Positions 34,829 to 45,096 of a DNA stretch of 64,000 nucleotides are shown one piece after another (position 1 is the stretch's first letter; the number at the start of each line of letters is the position of its first letter). The translations under genes were made by a program, and so were the position numbers. The DNA lies in contig NZ_JAAUVI010000001.1 in the NCBI RefSeq assembly GCF_021352225.1, positions 1,026,191 to 1,090,190 on the forward strand. The letters run 5' to 3'. The notes under the pieces were generated by a model, which saw only the letters and a program-made list of their open reading frames with translations, did not search any database and was not told where the DNA came from. Origin of the DNA: Methylobacterium sp. C25 (lineage in GTDB: Bacteria; Pseudomonadota; Alphaproteobacteria; Rhizobiales; Beijerinckiaceae).

Positions 34829-37426
34829 ATGGAGCGTGATCCGATTCTGTTCGGCTGGCGCTCGGCGCCGAGGCCGCACGCCTTGGCCGTGGCGCTCGGC
34901 GTCGGGCTCGGCACTCCACTCGCGCTTCTGGCGCTGCTCTGCCTACGCGATCTGGTCGACCTTATGGTGCCGGGTGCCGACAGCCCGCGGCGCTTCCTGG
35001 CGCTAGCCCTGCCGATCCCCGGCGATCCGCCAGGAACCCTGGCGATCGCCCCCGGCCTGCCCTTGAGCGGTCACGGGCTTCTGCTCGCGGCGCTGATCGG
35101 CCTCGCCGCCGCAGCACTGGCCGTTGCCGGGCTCGGCTGGCTCGTCGCCCGGGTCTGCTTCTCTGCGCAGGCCCGTGCGGCGACGCGCCTGCGCGCCACG
35201 GCCGTCGATGCGATCCTGCGGGCGCCGTCCGGCGCCCGCGAGGATGTGCGCGGCCTGCCTGGCCTCGTCGGGGCGGCTCTCGCCGGATTGCCCGCCGCCG
35301 GCATCCTGGTGCCGGCGATGACGCTCTCCGGCGTCTTGCTGGCACTCGCCACCGCCGCGCTCGCCGCGCCACGCCTTATTCCTGCGGTGGCCATCGGCCT
35401 CCTCGCCGTTGGTCTCTCCCGCGCCCTCCAGATCCGCCGCGGCCTCGAACGCACCAGCCTGCGCCAGCAGGAGCGGACGGCGGCGGAGGCCGGGCTCGGC
35501 GACCTGATCCTGCGGATGCCTGCCGTTCGGGCGCATGGTTCGGCTATGTTCGAGCGGCGCCGGCTCGGCCTGCGCGCACGCGCCACGCACGGCACCCTGG
35601 CCCGGGCCGAGGCGGCGCTGGCCTACGCGCGTGCGCCGGCTCTCGCCTTGATCGTTCTGCTGCCCGCGATCTTCGTGGCCACGGCACTGTGGCGGGGTCC
35701 AGGCGCACTGGAATCGACGCCCATCATGCCCGGAGCGCTCGCCGCGGCGGCCGCCGCCTTCATGCTCGCAGCCGCTCTCGTCGCGGCATTCCTAAGGCTC
35801 TGGTTCCTCCGGATGGAGACCGCGCCGACCTTTCGAAAGCTGGCGCAATCCCTCGAGGGGCTCGCCGACAAACGGCCGAACCCACACCGCGCCGCGGCCT
35901 TTCCTGCCTCGGGCGCACTGATCGCGACGGATGCGGGCGCCTACGATCCGACGAGCGGCGAACGTCTCACCGGCCTCGACGCCGATCTGCCGATGCCGGC
36001 CCACGTCGCCATCGTTGGCGAACGTGGCAGCGGCATCCAGGCGCTGGCCGCACTGCTCGCCGGCCAGATCGAGCCGAGCGTCGGCGCGATCACCTATGGC
36101 GGCGTCGACCTGCGCGGCCTCGACCCGGCCGAGCGCGCCCACCGCATCGCCTTCGCTGGCTCGGAAGCCATCCTGATCGAGGGCACTCTGAAGCAGAACC
36201 TGCTCTACGGCGCGCGCACCGACGAGCGCGAGGCGCTCGGCGAGCAGGGCCGCATCGCCCTCCTCAAGCTCTCCGGCCTCGACGCGCTGATCTATTCGCG
36301 GGGCCTGGAGGGTACCATCGACCCCGACGACGAACCGGCTGTCGCACGGGCGGTCGTCGCCGCCCGCTCGGCCGTGCGCGAGACCCTTGCTGCGCAGGGC
36401 ATGGCCCGTCTCGTCGAGGCCTTCGACCCGGCCCGCTACAACCATCAGGCGACGGTCGGCGAGAACATCCTGTTCGGCGAGGCGGTGGGTCCGACCTTTT
36501 CCGAAGAGCGGCTTGCCGGCCAGCCCTATCTCCGCGCGGTTCTGGAGGCGGAAGGCCTGACCCGCAGCTTCGTCGAGATGGGCCTGGCTATCGCCCGTGC
36601 CACCGTCGAGATCTTCTCGGAATTGCCGGACGATCACCCACTCTTCGATGGCTTCTCGCTGTTTCCGGCCCAGGAGCGCGGCTTCTTCGAGGATCTGATC
36701 GCCCGCCAGCCGAATGGCGGAAGCCTGCGCCGCGGCCCTGCCGGCGCGCGCGACCGCGAGCGCCTGATCGGCCTCGCCCTGCGCTACAGCGAAACCCGCC
36801 ATCGCTTTGGCCTGGTCGATGCGGAGCTGGAGGAGCGCATCGTTGCGGCGCGCGCCTCCTTTGCCCGGCTGATGCCCGCGAAATTCCGGGACAAGATCGA
36901 CCTCTACGATCCTGCCCGCGTCACAGCCGCTGCGAGCTTCGAGGAAAACGTCCTGTTCGGCCGTATCACTCAGGGCGAGGCCAATGCCGAGCAGCGGGTG
37001 CGCGCCCTGGTGCGCCAGGTGCTCGCCGACCAGGGCCTGGAGCCAACCGTCTACCGCCTCGGCCTCGCCAGCCGCGTCGCCTCGAGTGGCCCCGGCACGG
37101 CCATGGGACGCCGTCAGGGCTTCACCGAGGGCGGCATCGGCCCGCGTGAGCGTGTCGCCATCGACCTGGTGCGCTGCCTCGTCCGCCGGCCCGACATCCT
37201 CGTGGTCGGCCTGCTGCCGGACGAGCGCAAATCGGAAGAAATCGCCGCGCGGATCATGCGCCTGCGCATGATCAGGCAGGATATGGGCCTGATCGTCTGC
37301 CTGCCCGATGCCGAGACGCTGGGCCGCCTGCCCCCCTTCGACGCGGTGCTCACCGTCGCGCGAAACGCCGCGACGCTGGCAGGCGGCAACCCCGCCGAAG
37401 AGGCCGCGCCCTCATACGCGGCCTGA
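34829..37426 (+). CDS. ABC-exporter-like protein with degenerate nucleotide-binding motifs
   Basis: An 865-residue protein. Residues 15-345 form a hydrophobic domain of about six helices like an ABC exporter. Residues 370-850 resemble an ABC ATPase, but the Walker A is GERGSGIQ (Lys and Ser/Thr replaced), the Walker B reads ILVVGLLPDE (Asp replaced by Gly), and the signature LSGGQ is GGIGPRER. The Q-loop-type segment appears three times (LKQNLLYGA, GENILFGEA, EENVLFGRI) across an expanded insert. ATP hydrolysis is therefore unlikely. It may be a structural pseudo-transporter; its partner is unknown. It is divergent from the Act-like genes. Confidence 0.75.
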   Translation: MERDPILFGWRSAPRPHALAVALGVGLGTPLALLALLCLRDLVDLMVPGADSPRRFLALALPIPGDPPGTLAIAPGLPLSGHGLLLAALIGLAAAALAVAGLGWLVARVCFSAQARAATRLRATAVDAILRAPSGAREDVRGLPGLVGAALAGLPAAGILVPAMTLSGVLLALATAALAAPRLIPAVAIGLLAVGLSRALQIRRGLERTSLRQQERTAAEAGLGDLILRMPAVRAHGSAMFERRRLGLRARATHGTLARAEAALAYARAPALALIVLLPAIFVATALWRGPGALESTPIMPGALAAAAAAFMLAAALVAAFLRLWFLRMETAPTFRKLAQSLEGLADKRPNPHRAAAFPASGALIATDAGAYDPTSGERLTGLDADLPMPAHVAIVGERGSGIQALAALLAGQIEPSVGAITYGGVDLRGLDPAERAHRIAFAGSEAILIEGTLKQNLLYGARTDEREALGEQGRIALLKLSGLDALIYSRGLEGTIDPDDEPAVARAVVAARSAVRETLAAQGMARLVEAFDPARYNHQATVGENILFGEAVGPTFSEERLAGQPYLRAVLEAEGLTRSFVEMGLAIARATVEIFSELPDDHPLFDGFSLFPAQERGFFEDLIARQPNGGSLRRGPAGARDRERLIGLALRYSETRHRFGLVDAELEERIVAARASFARLMPAKFRDKIDLYDPARVTAAASFEENVLFGRITQGEANAEQRVRALVRQVLADQGLEPTVYRLGLASRVASSGPGTAMGRRQGFTEGGIGPRERVAIDLVRCLVRRPDILVVGLLPDERKSEEIAARIMRLRMIRQDMGLIVCLPDAETLGRLPPFDAVLTVARNAATLAGGNPAEEAAPSYAA

Positions 37427-37450
37427 TTCATTCGAAGCCTCGCCTGCGCT

Positions 37451-37660
37451 TCAGCGCCTGTCGCGCGACGGGTCGACGTGCAGGAAGCTGCGCTCGCCCG
37501 TGGCCGCCTCGGCGACGAGTTGGATCGTATCGAGCAGCTCAGCCATGGGTTTGGCACCGGCGGGCCGGAATCGCGCATCGGTAGTGACACCGCGTCGGGC
37601 CGTGCGACCCGCAACCACCTGTGCCTCGCTGAGCGCGTCGAAATCCCGGTCGCGAGCCAT
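37451..37660 (-). CDS. Small hypothetical protein
   Basis: A 69-residue basic protein (MARDRDFDALSEAQVVAGRT) with no signal or membrane segment. A helical MAELLDTIQLVAEAA segment lies near residues 39-53. AAGGGAAAGG precedes the ATG at 37660, supporting translation. No family recognised; it is convergent with the ABC-like gene, 24 bp away. Confidence 0.6.
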   Translation of the reverse strand: MARDRDFDALSEAQVVAGRTARRGVTTDARFRPAGAKPMAELLDTIQLVAEAATGERSFLHVDPSRDRR

Positions 37661-37781
37661 GGCCTTTCCCTTCGATCTGCGGTGAAGGGTCAGGGTGACG
37701 GAGTTATGGTTAGCAGAGGGTTAACGATGGGGCGGCCATCCCCCGCCCGTTGCTGAGAACACAGCAAGCCAAAGACGAACG

Positions 37782-37812
37782 AAAAAGGGGCTGGCGCCCT
37801 CGCCAACCCCTT
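37782..37812 (-). terminator. Terminator downstream of tRNA-His
   Basis: On the minus strand AAGGGGTTGGCG pairs with CGCCAGCCCCTT through a 4-nt loop, one internal mismatch, followed by TTT. It lies 20 bp after the tRNA 3' end. Confidence 0.8.
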
Positions 37813-37832
37813 GAGCCATCAGACAAATGAGA

Positions 37833-37909
37833 TGGTACCACCGCCCCGGCTCGAACGGGGGACCCCTAGATCCACAATCTAGTGCTCTAACCAACTGAGC
37901 TACGGCGGC
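37833..37909 (-). tRNA. tRNA-His (anticodon GTG)
   Basis: A 77-nt cloverleaf with encoded CCA. The anticodon arm is CTAGA-TTGTGGA-TCTAG, giving anticodon GTG. The T arm contains GTTCGAGC and the D arm AGCTCAGTTGGTTAGAGC. The acceptor 5' end is GCCGCCG and the base before it is T, not G, while the discriminator is A. Lack of G at position -1 together with A73 is the known alphaproteobacterial form of tRNA-His and supports the taxonomic placement. A terminator follows. Confidence 0.95.
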
Positions 37910-38019
37910 ACAGGGGCTGCGGTGTATCGAAGGGATCAGCGCTTTTCAAGCGGCTCTGCGCACCCGATGCAGGTATGGTGGGCGACTGCGCGCGGGGGGG
38001 CATGGCGCAGCCCAGTCAG

Positions 38020-38388
38020 TTACTCGCCAGGATGCAGCCTCTGGCGGGTCAAACGGGCGTAGAGCTGTGCGAAGACCCAGGCGGTAATAACGCCGATCCC
38101 GGCAGCGACGGCCTTGACCATGAAATCCGGCACGCGGCCGTGGCGGCTCGCGGTGAAGACCTGTCCGACTTCTAGTCCCGCTGCGACGGCAACGCCCACC
38201 GCAAAGGCGAGGAAGCGGTGGCGCGGATATCCGACGGCAAACAGGAAGCCGAGGAGGGCGTAGGCCAGCGCGCGCTCGATATTCGCGTTCTCGATCACGG
38301 CCGGGCGCATGCCGATCGGTGCGAGCGTCACGACGACGAGCGCCACAACGAGCATCCAGGCCATCAGGCGTGCGAGCTTGTGCATCAT
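38020..38388 (-). CDS. VanZ-like membrane protein
   Basis: A 122-residue protein with four transmembrane helices and the VanZ pattern: an N-terminal helix, then NIERALAYALLGFLFAVGYP, FAVGVAVAAGLEVGQVFTAS, and the conserved RHGRVPDFMVKAVAAGIGV. In VanZ this surface gives teicoplanin resistance; most family members have unknown envelope roles. Start at 38388 (or the adjacent ATG at 38385). It is separated from the YeeE operon by about 180 bp. Confidence 0.82.
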   Translation of the reverse strand: MMHKLARLMAWMLVVALVVVTLAPIGMRPAVIENANIERALAYALLGFLFAVGYPRHRFLAFAVGVAVAAGLEVGQVFTASRHGRVPDFMVKAVAAGIGVITAWVFAQLYARLTRQRLHPGE

Positions 38389-38570
38389 CCGTCGTCGGTT
38401 GGAGCACGTTTCGCCTCGGCAAGAGCGGCCGGAGCAAAGAAACCGTGATCGGTTCAACAGTTTAGAGCTGGGGCCAGGCGAAAACCGTGCCGATGCCTTG
38501 AAGCCTGCTCCAGGGCCTCGGTGTCGGTCAAGTGCGGTGCAGCACCGGCTCCAAGAGGCCGCGCTAATGA

Positions 38571-39023
38571 TTAAGGAATTCGCGCGCCGATTCCGGTATC
38601 CGCCATACGCCGCGCAAAGACCCGATGCGCTGCCATGCCGACGAGCATCGCCGCCACGAAGACCGCGACCGGCAGCGCGCCCGTGGAGAGCGCGGCGACC
38701 GCAGGCCCCGGACAGAAGCCGGAAAGGCCCCATCCTACTCCGAACAGGGCCGAACCTCCGATCAGAGTCTCGTCGATCCGTCGGTTCGTCGGGATCTCGA
38801 AACTCTCGGCAAGAGCCGGTTTCGAGAGGCGGCGCACGAACTGGTAGCCAAGGGCGGAAACCGTGACGGCCCCGCCGAGCACGAAGACGAGGCTCGGATC
38901 CCAGGCCCCGCCGACGTCGAGGAAGCCGCGCACTCGAGCCGGGTCGAGCATGCCGGACAGGGCCAGCCCGAGGCCGAACATCAGGCCGAGCCCGAGGGCA
39001 GCGAGGATGCGGAGCGGCGCCAT
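38571..39023 (-). CDS. YeeE/YedE family sulfur-transport half-protein (second half)
   Basis: A 150-residue protein with about four helices. The YeeE/YedE C-half signature is present: FLDVGGAWDPSLVFVLGG near the start and GVGWGLSGFCPGPAVAAL with the conserved cysteine in a CPGP turn. It begins two bases after the stop of its partner half (ATG 39023; a GTG at 39029 would overlap that stop). YeeE proteins take up thiosulfate or other sulfur species; two half-size genes together make one transporter. It lies next to a sulfur-handling DUF442 gene and near the cysteine desulfurase encapsulin. Confidence 0.88.
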   Translation of the reverse strand: MAPLRILAALGLGLMFGLGLALSGMLDPARVRGFLDVGGAWDPSLVFVLGGAVTVSALGYQFVRRLSKPALAESFEIPTNRRIDETLIGGSALFGVGWGLSGFCPGPAVAALSTGALPVAVFVAAMLVGMAAHRVFARRMADTGIGARIP

Positions 39024-39025
39024 GC

Positions 39026-39442
39026 TCACGCTGCTGCCAGCCGGACAAGGGCGACGGTCAGCATCCCGGCTGCCACGAAGGTGAAAACCGCGACGATGGA
39101 GCGGGGCGAGAGCCGCGCCAGCCCGGCGACACCGTGGCCACTGGTGCAACCCGAGCCGAGCCGCGTCCCAAAACCGACGAGCAGCCCCGCCACGATGAGC
39201 ACTGGCACCGAGGCGACGATTCGCATCTCGGGCCACGCGCCCGAAAGGCCGGCGAAAGCCGGCGGCCCCAACATCAAGCCGGCGACGAAGGCAGAGTCGA
39301 CCCAGCGGCGCTCGCCGCGATCCGTCCCCAACCCGGCGACGAGGCCGCTTACACCGGCGATCCGCCCGTGAAAAATGAGCATGGCGCCCACCGAGAGGCC
39401 GATCAGCGCACCGCCGGCGAGCGAGGCCCAGTAGGGGCTCAC
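39026..39442 (-). CDS. YeeE/YedE family sulfur-transport half-protein (first half)
   Basis: A 138-residue membrane protein starting at a GTG (39442) that overlaps the upstream DUF442 stop in a GTGA junction. Signature elements: GGALIGLSVGAMLIFHGRIA with GVSGLVAG, and GFGTRLGSGCTSGHGVAGLA, which holds the cysteine thought to relay sulfur in YeeE. It is co-translated with the second half downstream. It would move thiosulfate or similar sulfur across the inner membrane, feeding the DUF442 protein and cysteine synthesis. Confidence 0.9.
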   Translation of the reverse strand: MSPYWASLAGGALIGLSVGAMLIFHGRIAGVSGLVAGLGTDRGERRWVDSAFVAGLMLGPPAFAGLSGAWPEMRIVASVPVLIVAGLLVGFGTRLGSGCTSGHGVAGLARLSPRSIVAVFTFVAAGMLTVALVRLAAA

Positions 39443-39876
39443 GCCGCTCCCCCGCCATGGGCGTCGAGCCAGCGCGCCGCGCCGCTGAGGTCGATGCCAA
39501 GCCGCGCGCCGTAATCGATCAGCTCCGCACGACCGAGATTGCCAGCGAGGACCTCGCCGATCGCCCAGAGTGTCAGCGAGCGCGTGCCGCTGCGGCAATG
39601 CGCGACGACCGGGCCGGGCGCGGAGAGCACGGCCTCGCGGAACTGGTCGACATCCGCGCGCGAGAGGCTCGGCCCCGTAACGGGGATGTGCAGATAGGAG
39701 AGGCCGGCCGCCTCAGCAGCCGCCGCTTCCGCCTGCGTGCCCGGCTGGCCCGCTTCCTCGCCGTCGGGGCGGTTGTTGATCAGCAGCGCGGTGCCGCGCT
39801 CGCCGAGGGCGGCGATCTCCGCTTCGCTCGGCTGGCTCGCCACAGAAAGCTTGTCGTCGACGGGGGTGAGTTTCAT
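39439..39876 (-). CDS. DUF442 / Blh-like phosphatase or sulfurtransferase
   Basis: A 145-residue protein of the TIGR01244/DUF442 family: LSVASQPSEAEIAALGERGT, LINNRPDGEE, YLHIPVTGPSLS, and the catalytic P-loop VAHCRSGTRS (Cys in CxxGxRS, a dual-specificity-phosphatase-like loop). Family members are often fused or linked to sulfide oxidases and sulfur transporters (Blh/bigR operons) and may transfer sulfur. It is first gene of the minus-strand sulfur operon, overlapping the YeeE gene. Confidence 0.87.
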   Translation of the reverse strand: MKLTPVDDKLSVASQPSEAEIAALGERGTALLINNRPDGEEAGQPGTQAEAAAAEAAGLSYLHIPVTGPSLSRADVDQFREAVLSAPGPVVAHCRSGTRSLTLWAIGEVLAGNLGRAELIDYGARLGIDLSGAARWLDAHGGGAA

Positions 39877-40133
39877 GGGAGGTCTCCCGCCGGCGTCTTT
39901 CCTGCCGGCACTCGTCGCCTATCGCGGACGCGAACCCGAGACAAGGCTTGCAAAACGGATGAGTATGACCAATTATCCAGCATAAACAATGAGTTAGCAG
40001 AATAATCATGCTGCTTGACCGGGCTTCTTCGACGCAAAGTTTCTCCGATCTGGACGGCTTGGAGGAGGGCTTCTCTCCGGGCCCCGTCACGCCGACTCGG
40101 CAACATTGCGAGGATGTCGGAAGGCGAAAGGAC

Positions 40134-40340
40134 ATGCAGCCTGGAGACGAAGTGGTGTTTGCGCGCCTCGATGTCGCCGAGGCCCTCGGCATCTGGCGAC
40201 ACGCCACGGGCCGCGTGATCGACACACATGAAGAGGGGCGTCCGGCGCCCGAGGGCACCGTGACCGTCGACGTGCAGTTCGAGGGCCACGATACCCTGCA
40301 CCGGTACCTGCCGGACCTCTTCGAGAAGCGGATCAACTGA
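40134..40340 (+). CDS. Small hypothetical protein upstream of cysE
   Basis: A 68-residue protein (MQPGDEVVFARLDVAEALGI) with GAAAGGAC before the ATG. Composition suggests a small beta-barrel (VIDTHEEGRP, VTVDVQFEGHDT), ending LPDLFEKRIN. No family recognised. The frame is open to 40008, but the ribosome site supports 40134. It precedes cysE by 54 bp on the same strand. Confidence 0.6.
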   Translation: MQPGDEVVFARLDVAEALGIWRHATGRVIDTHEEGRPAPEGTVTVDVQFEGHDTLHRYLPDLFEKRIN

Positions 40341-40394
40341 GGTGGCGACTCCGTCGATAACCTGGGTCGACTCCACCGTTGAGAGGAGCTTTGC

Positions 40395-41261
40395 GTGAGC
40401 CTCGGTGCCATCCTCGAGGCGCGCTCGGCTCTGCCTCAGGTCCCTCTGCGCATGACGAGCCAATCCTCGACAGTAGAGGCCGTCTGGACGGAACTACGAG
40501 TGGAAGCCGAGGCGGCGCTCATCGAGGAGCCGCTCTATGCCGGAATCGTCCAGGCGACGGTGCTCGACCAGCAGAGCATCGCTCAGGCCTTCGCCTACCG
40601 GCTCGCGCATCGCCTCGGCGACAGCGATCTCTCACGGCTCGCCATGCGCGATCTCTGCCTTTCCGCCTTCGAGGCCGACCCGCATGCGAGCGCCCATGCG
40701 GTGCGCGATCTCGTCGCCATCCGCGAGCGCGACCCGACCTGCCGCCGCTATCTCGATCCGTTCCTGTTCTACAAGGGCCTGGCCGCGCTCGAAGGGTATC
40801 GTGTCGCCCACTGGCTCTGGCACCAGGGCAGGGCCACGCTGGCGCTGCATGTCCAGAGCCGCATCTCCGAGGTTTTCGGCGCCGACATCCATCCCGCCGC
40901 GCAGATCGGCTCGGGCGTGTTCATCGATCACGCGACCGGCGTGGTGATCGGCGAGACCACCGTGATCGCCGACGATGTCTCGATCCTCCAATCCGTGACG
41001 CTCGGCGGCAACGGCAAGGAGAGCGGGGACCGTCACCCCAAGATCGCGCGCGGGGTGCTGCTCAGCGTCGGTGCCAAAGTGCTCGGCAACATCCGGGTTG
41101 GTGAGGGCGCCAAGGTGGGCGCTGCGGCAGTCGTCCTGAACGACGTGCCGGCCCACACGACCGTCGCAGGCGTGCCGGCCAGAGTCGTCTCCCGGCTCCC
41201 CGTGGGAGAAGCCCCGGCGCTTAGCATGGACCAATCCTTCGGCTACGGCGACGGAATCTGA
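40395..41261 (+). CDS. cysE: Serine O-acetyltransferase
   Basis: A 288-residue hexapeptide-repeat acetyltransferase. The N-terminal helical domain (about residues 20-160) is followed by the left-handed beta-helix with DIHPAAQIGSGVFIDHATGV, VIGETTVI, SILQSVTLGGNGKESGDRHP (active-site His) and KVGAAAVVLNDVPAHTTVAG. Start is GTG 40395 after GAGAGGAG. It makes O-acetylserine for cysteine synthesis. It sits immediately upstream of the encapsulin/cysteine desulfurase operon, as serine acetyltransferases do in other sulfur encapsulin loci, suggesting substrate supply for the nanocompartment. Confidence 0.95.
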   Translation: MSLGAILEARSALPQVPLRMTSQSSTVEAVWTELRVEAEAALIEEPLYAGIVQATVLDQQSIAQAFAYRLAHRLGDSDLSRLAMRDLCLSAFEADPHASAHAVRDLVAIRERDPTCRRYLDPFLFYKGLAALEGYRVAHWLWHQGRATLALHVQSRISEVFGADIHPAAQIGSGVFIDHATGVVIGETTVIADDVSILQSVTLGGNGKESGDRHPKIARGVLLSVGAKVLGNIRVGEGAKVGAAAVVLNDVPAHTTVAGVPARVVSRLPVGEAPALSMDQSFGYGDGI

Positions 41262-41640
41262 GGGATGGTGGAAAAAGGTTCTCCAATGAGATCCGTTTAA
41301 AAGTTGTCGCGAGATAATATTCTTGGAGAATTCTATTTTATGAAATCCGGATTATTTAGAATCTTATATCTATTTATTCAGTTCCAATAGATGTATTTTC
41401 TGAAACTTGGCCAGAATTTGGATGATCATTTCATTGACCAGACTCATCGTCCAAGACTAGACCGTTGCAATCCGGCAATGAAACGAAGTTTTCACGCCGG
41501 TAAAAGCCATTTTAAGCTCGGATCACGCCTGTGCAAATCTTGCTCAGGCCCGGCACGGTCGCGCCTATGCCCAAGCGTCCGCTGCCCGTCCCTGCATAAC
41601 AAGACTTCGCGATCCAATTTCTGCACGGAGACGGCACACC
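41262..41640. other. AT-rich leader/promoter region of the encapsulin operon
   Basis: A 379-bp gap with unusually low GC, especially 41285-41420, in a region otherwise about 65-70 percent GC. It contains GAGATAATATTC and TTCTATTTTATGAAAT stretches and a TTGACC at about 41437 that could be a -35 element. No gene. The base composition suggests a long regulated leader, a nucleoid-protein site, or acquired DNA. Confidence 0.55.
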
Positions 41641-43018
41641 ATGAGCGGACCGGGACTGAGCGTGAGCGCATCGGCAGCACGTAATCTATCGACGGCGACC
41701 GTCACGTCCGTCCAGAACCTGGCGAACACGCCGCGCTGGCTGCTTCGCCTGCTGCCCTTCGTGAATGTCGGCGGCGGTGTCTACCGCGTAAACCGCCGCG
41801 CCGTGGTACTGTCCAAGCCCGGCCGCATCGACCTCTCCCTTGAGGGCAAGAAGCGCGCGATCAGTCCGGCATCGCTCCGGGCCGTGCCGGTGTTCAGCCG
41901 CCTCGGCGATGCCGAGCTCGCCGCGCTGGCCGATGCCTTCAAGGAGAGCAAGCACAGCGCTGGTGAGACGATCTCGGCCGAGGGCGCCAAGGACCGCAGC
42001 CTGACCATCGTCGCCGACGGCACCGTCGAGCTGAGCCTGTCGGGCCCCTATGCCAACCGCCTGCGCTCGGGCCTCGCCACCCGCGGCGACTTCTTCGGTG
42101 ATGACGCCCTTGCCGGCGAAGGCCAGCCTGCCCCCGCCGTGAAGGCCCTCTCCGCCGTCACGCTGCTCACCCTCGACCGCAAGGCGCTCGACGACGACGC
42201 GATCAAGAACCGCATCTCGCAATATGTCGAAGAGCGTGATCGGCTGAAAGGCCACGTCAACAGCCAGGGCGAGCAGGGCATCGAGCTGCTGGCCGTTCAC
42301 AACGGTGAGCCGCGCCTGCCGACGACTTTCGTCGACTACGAGACGCATCCGCGCGAGTACCACCTCTCGACGATCCAGACGATCCTCAACACCCATACCC
42401 GCGTCACCGATCTCTACTCGAACGAGATCGACCAGCTCCGCGAGCAGATCCGCCTCACGGTCGACGCCGTGAAGGAGCGCGAGGAGTGGGAGCTGCTCAA
42501 CAATTCCGAGTTCGGCCTCCTCAACGAGGTCCCCGGCCGCCAGCGCATCCCGACCCGCTCGGGACCGCCAACCCCGGATGATCTCGACGAACTGCTAACG
42601 CTGGTCTGGAAGAAGCCCGCCTTCTTCGTGGCGCATCCGCGCGCCATCGCCGCCTTCGGCCGCGAGGCCACCCGCCGCGGCGTGCCGCCGGTCGTGGTGC
42701 ACCTGTTCGGCGCGCCCTTCATCACCTGGCGGGGCGTGCCGCTGGTGCCGAGCGACAAGCTGCCGATCGACACCGATCCGGCCACCGGCGCGCAGACCAC
42801 CTCGATCCTGCTGCTCCGCGTCGGCGAGGGCGAGCAGGGCGTGGTCGGCCTGCAGAAGTCCGGCGTGACGGGCGAGATCGAGCCGGGCCTGTCGGTGCGC
42901 TACATGGGCACCAACGACCACTCCATCGCCTCGCATCTCGTGACACGCTACTTCTCGGCCGCCGTGCTGGTCGAGGACGCCATTGCCCGTCTCGATAACG
43001 TGCTGCTGGGCAACTACC

Positions 43019-43032
<14 letters not shown>
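41641..43032 (+). CDS. Family 2 encapsulin shell protein with cNMP-binding-like domain
   Basis: A 463-residue HK97-fold shell protein of encapsulin Family 2. Residues 1-80 form the N-arm and start of the shell domain. Residues 83-178 insert a cyclic-nucleotide-binding-like beta-roll (SAGETISAEGAKDRSLTIVA, GDFFGDDAL). The remainder holds the E-loop and P/A domains (THPREYHLSTIQTILNTHTR, KKPAFFVAHPRAIAAFGREA, GVVGLQKSGVTGEIEPG, ending LDNVLLGNYHDYA). The presence of this domain places it in the 2B type. It should assemble into a 60-subunit capsid. The cargo gene overlaps its 3' end by 14 bp. Confidence 0.9.
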
Positions 43033-45013
<1,981 letters not shown>

Positions 45014-45096
45014 GGGTCGAGAACGGGCGGGACCGATAGTGGCCTCGTCCGCCTTTGCGGTCTTATGCCCATGAGGAGCGGGCAGTTTCCGAGTGG

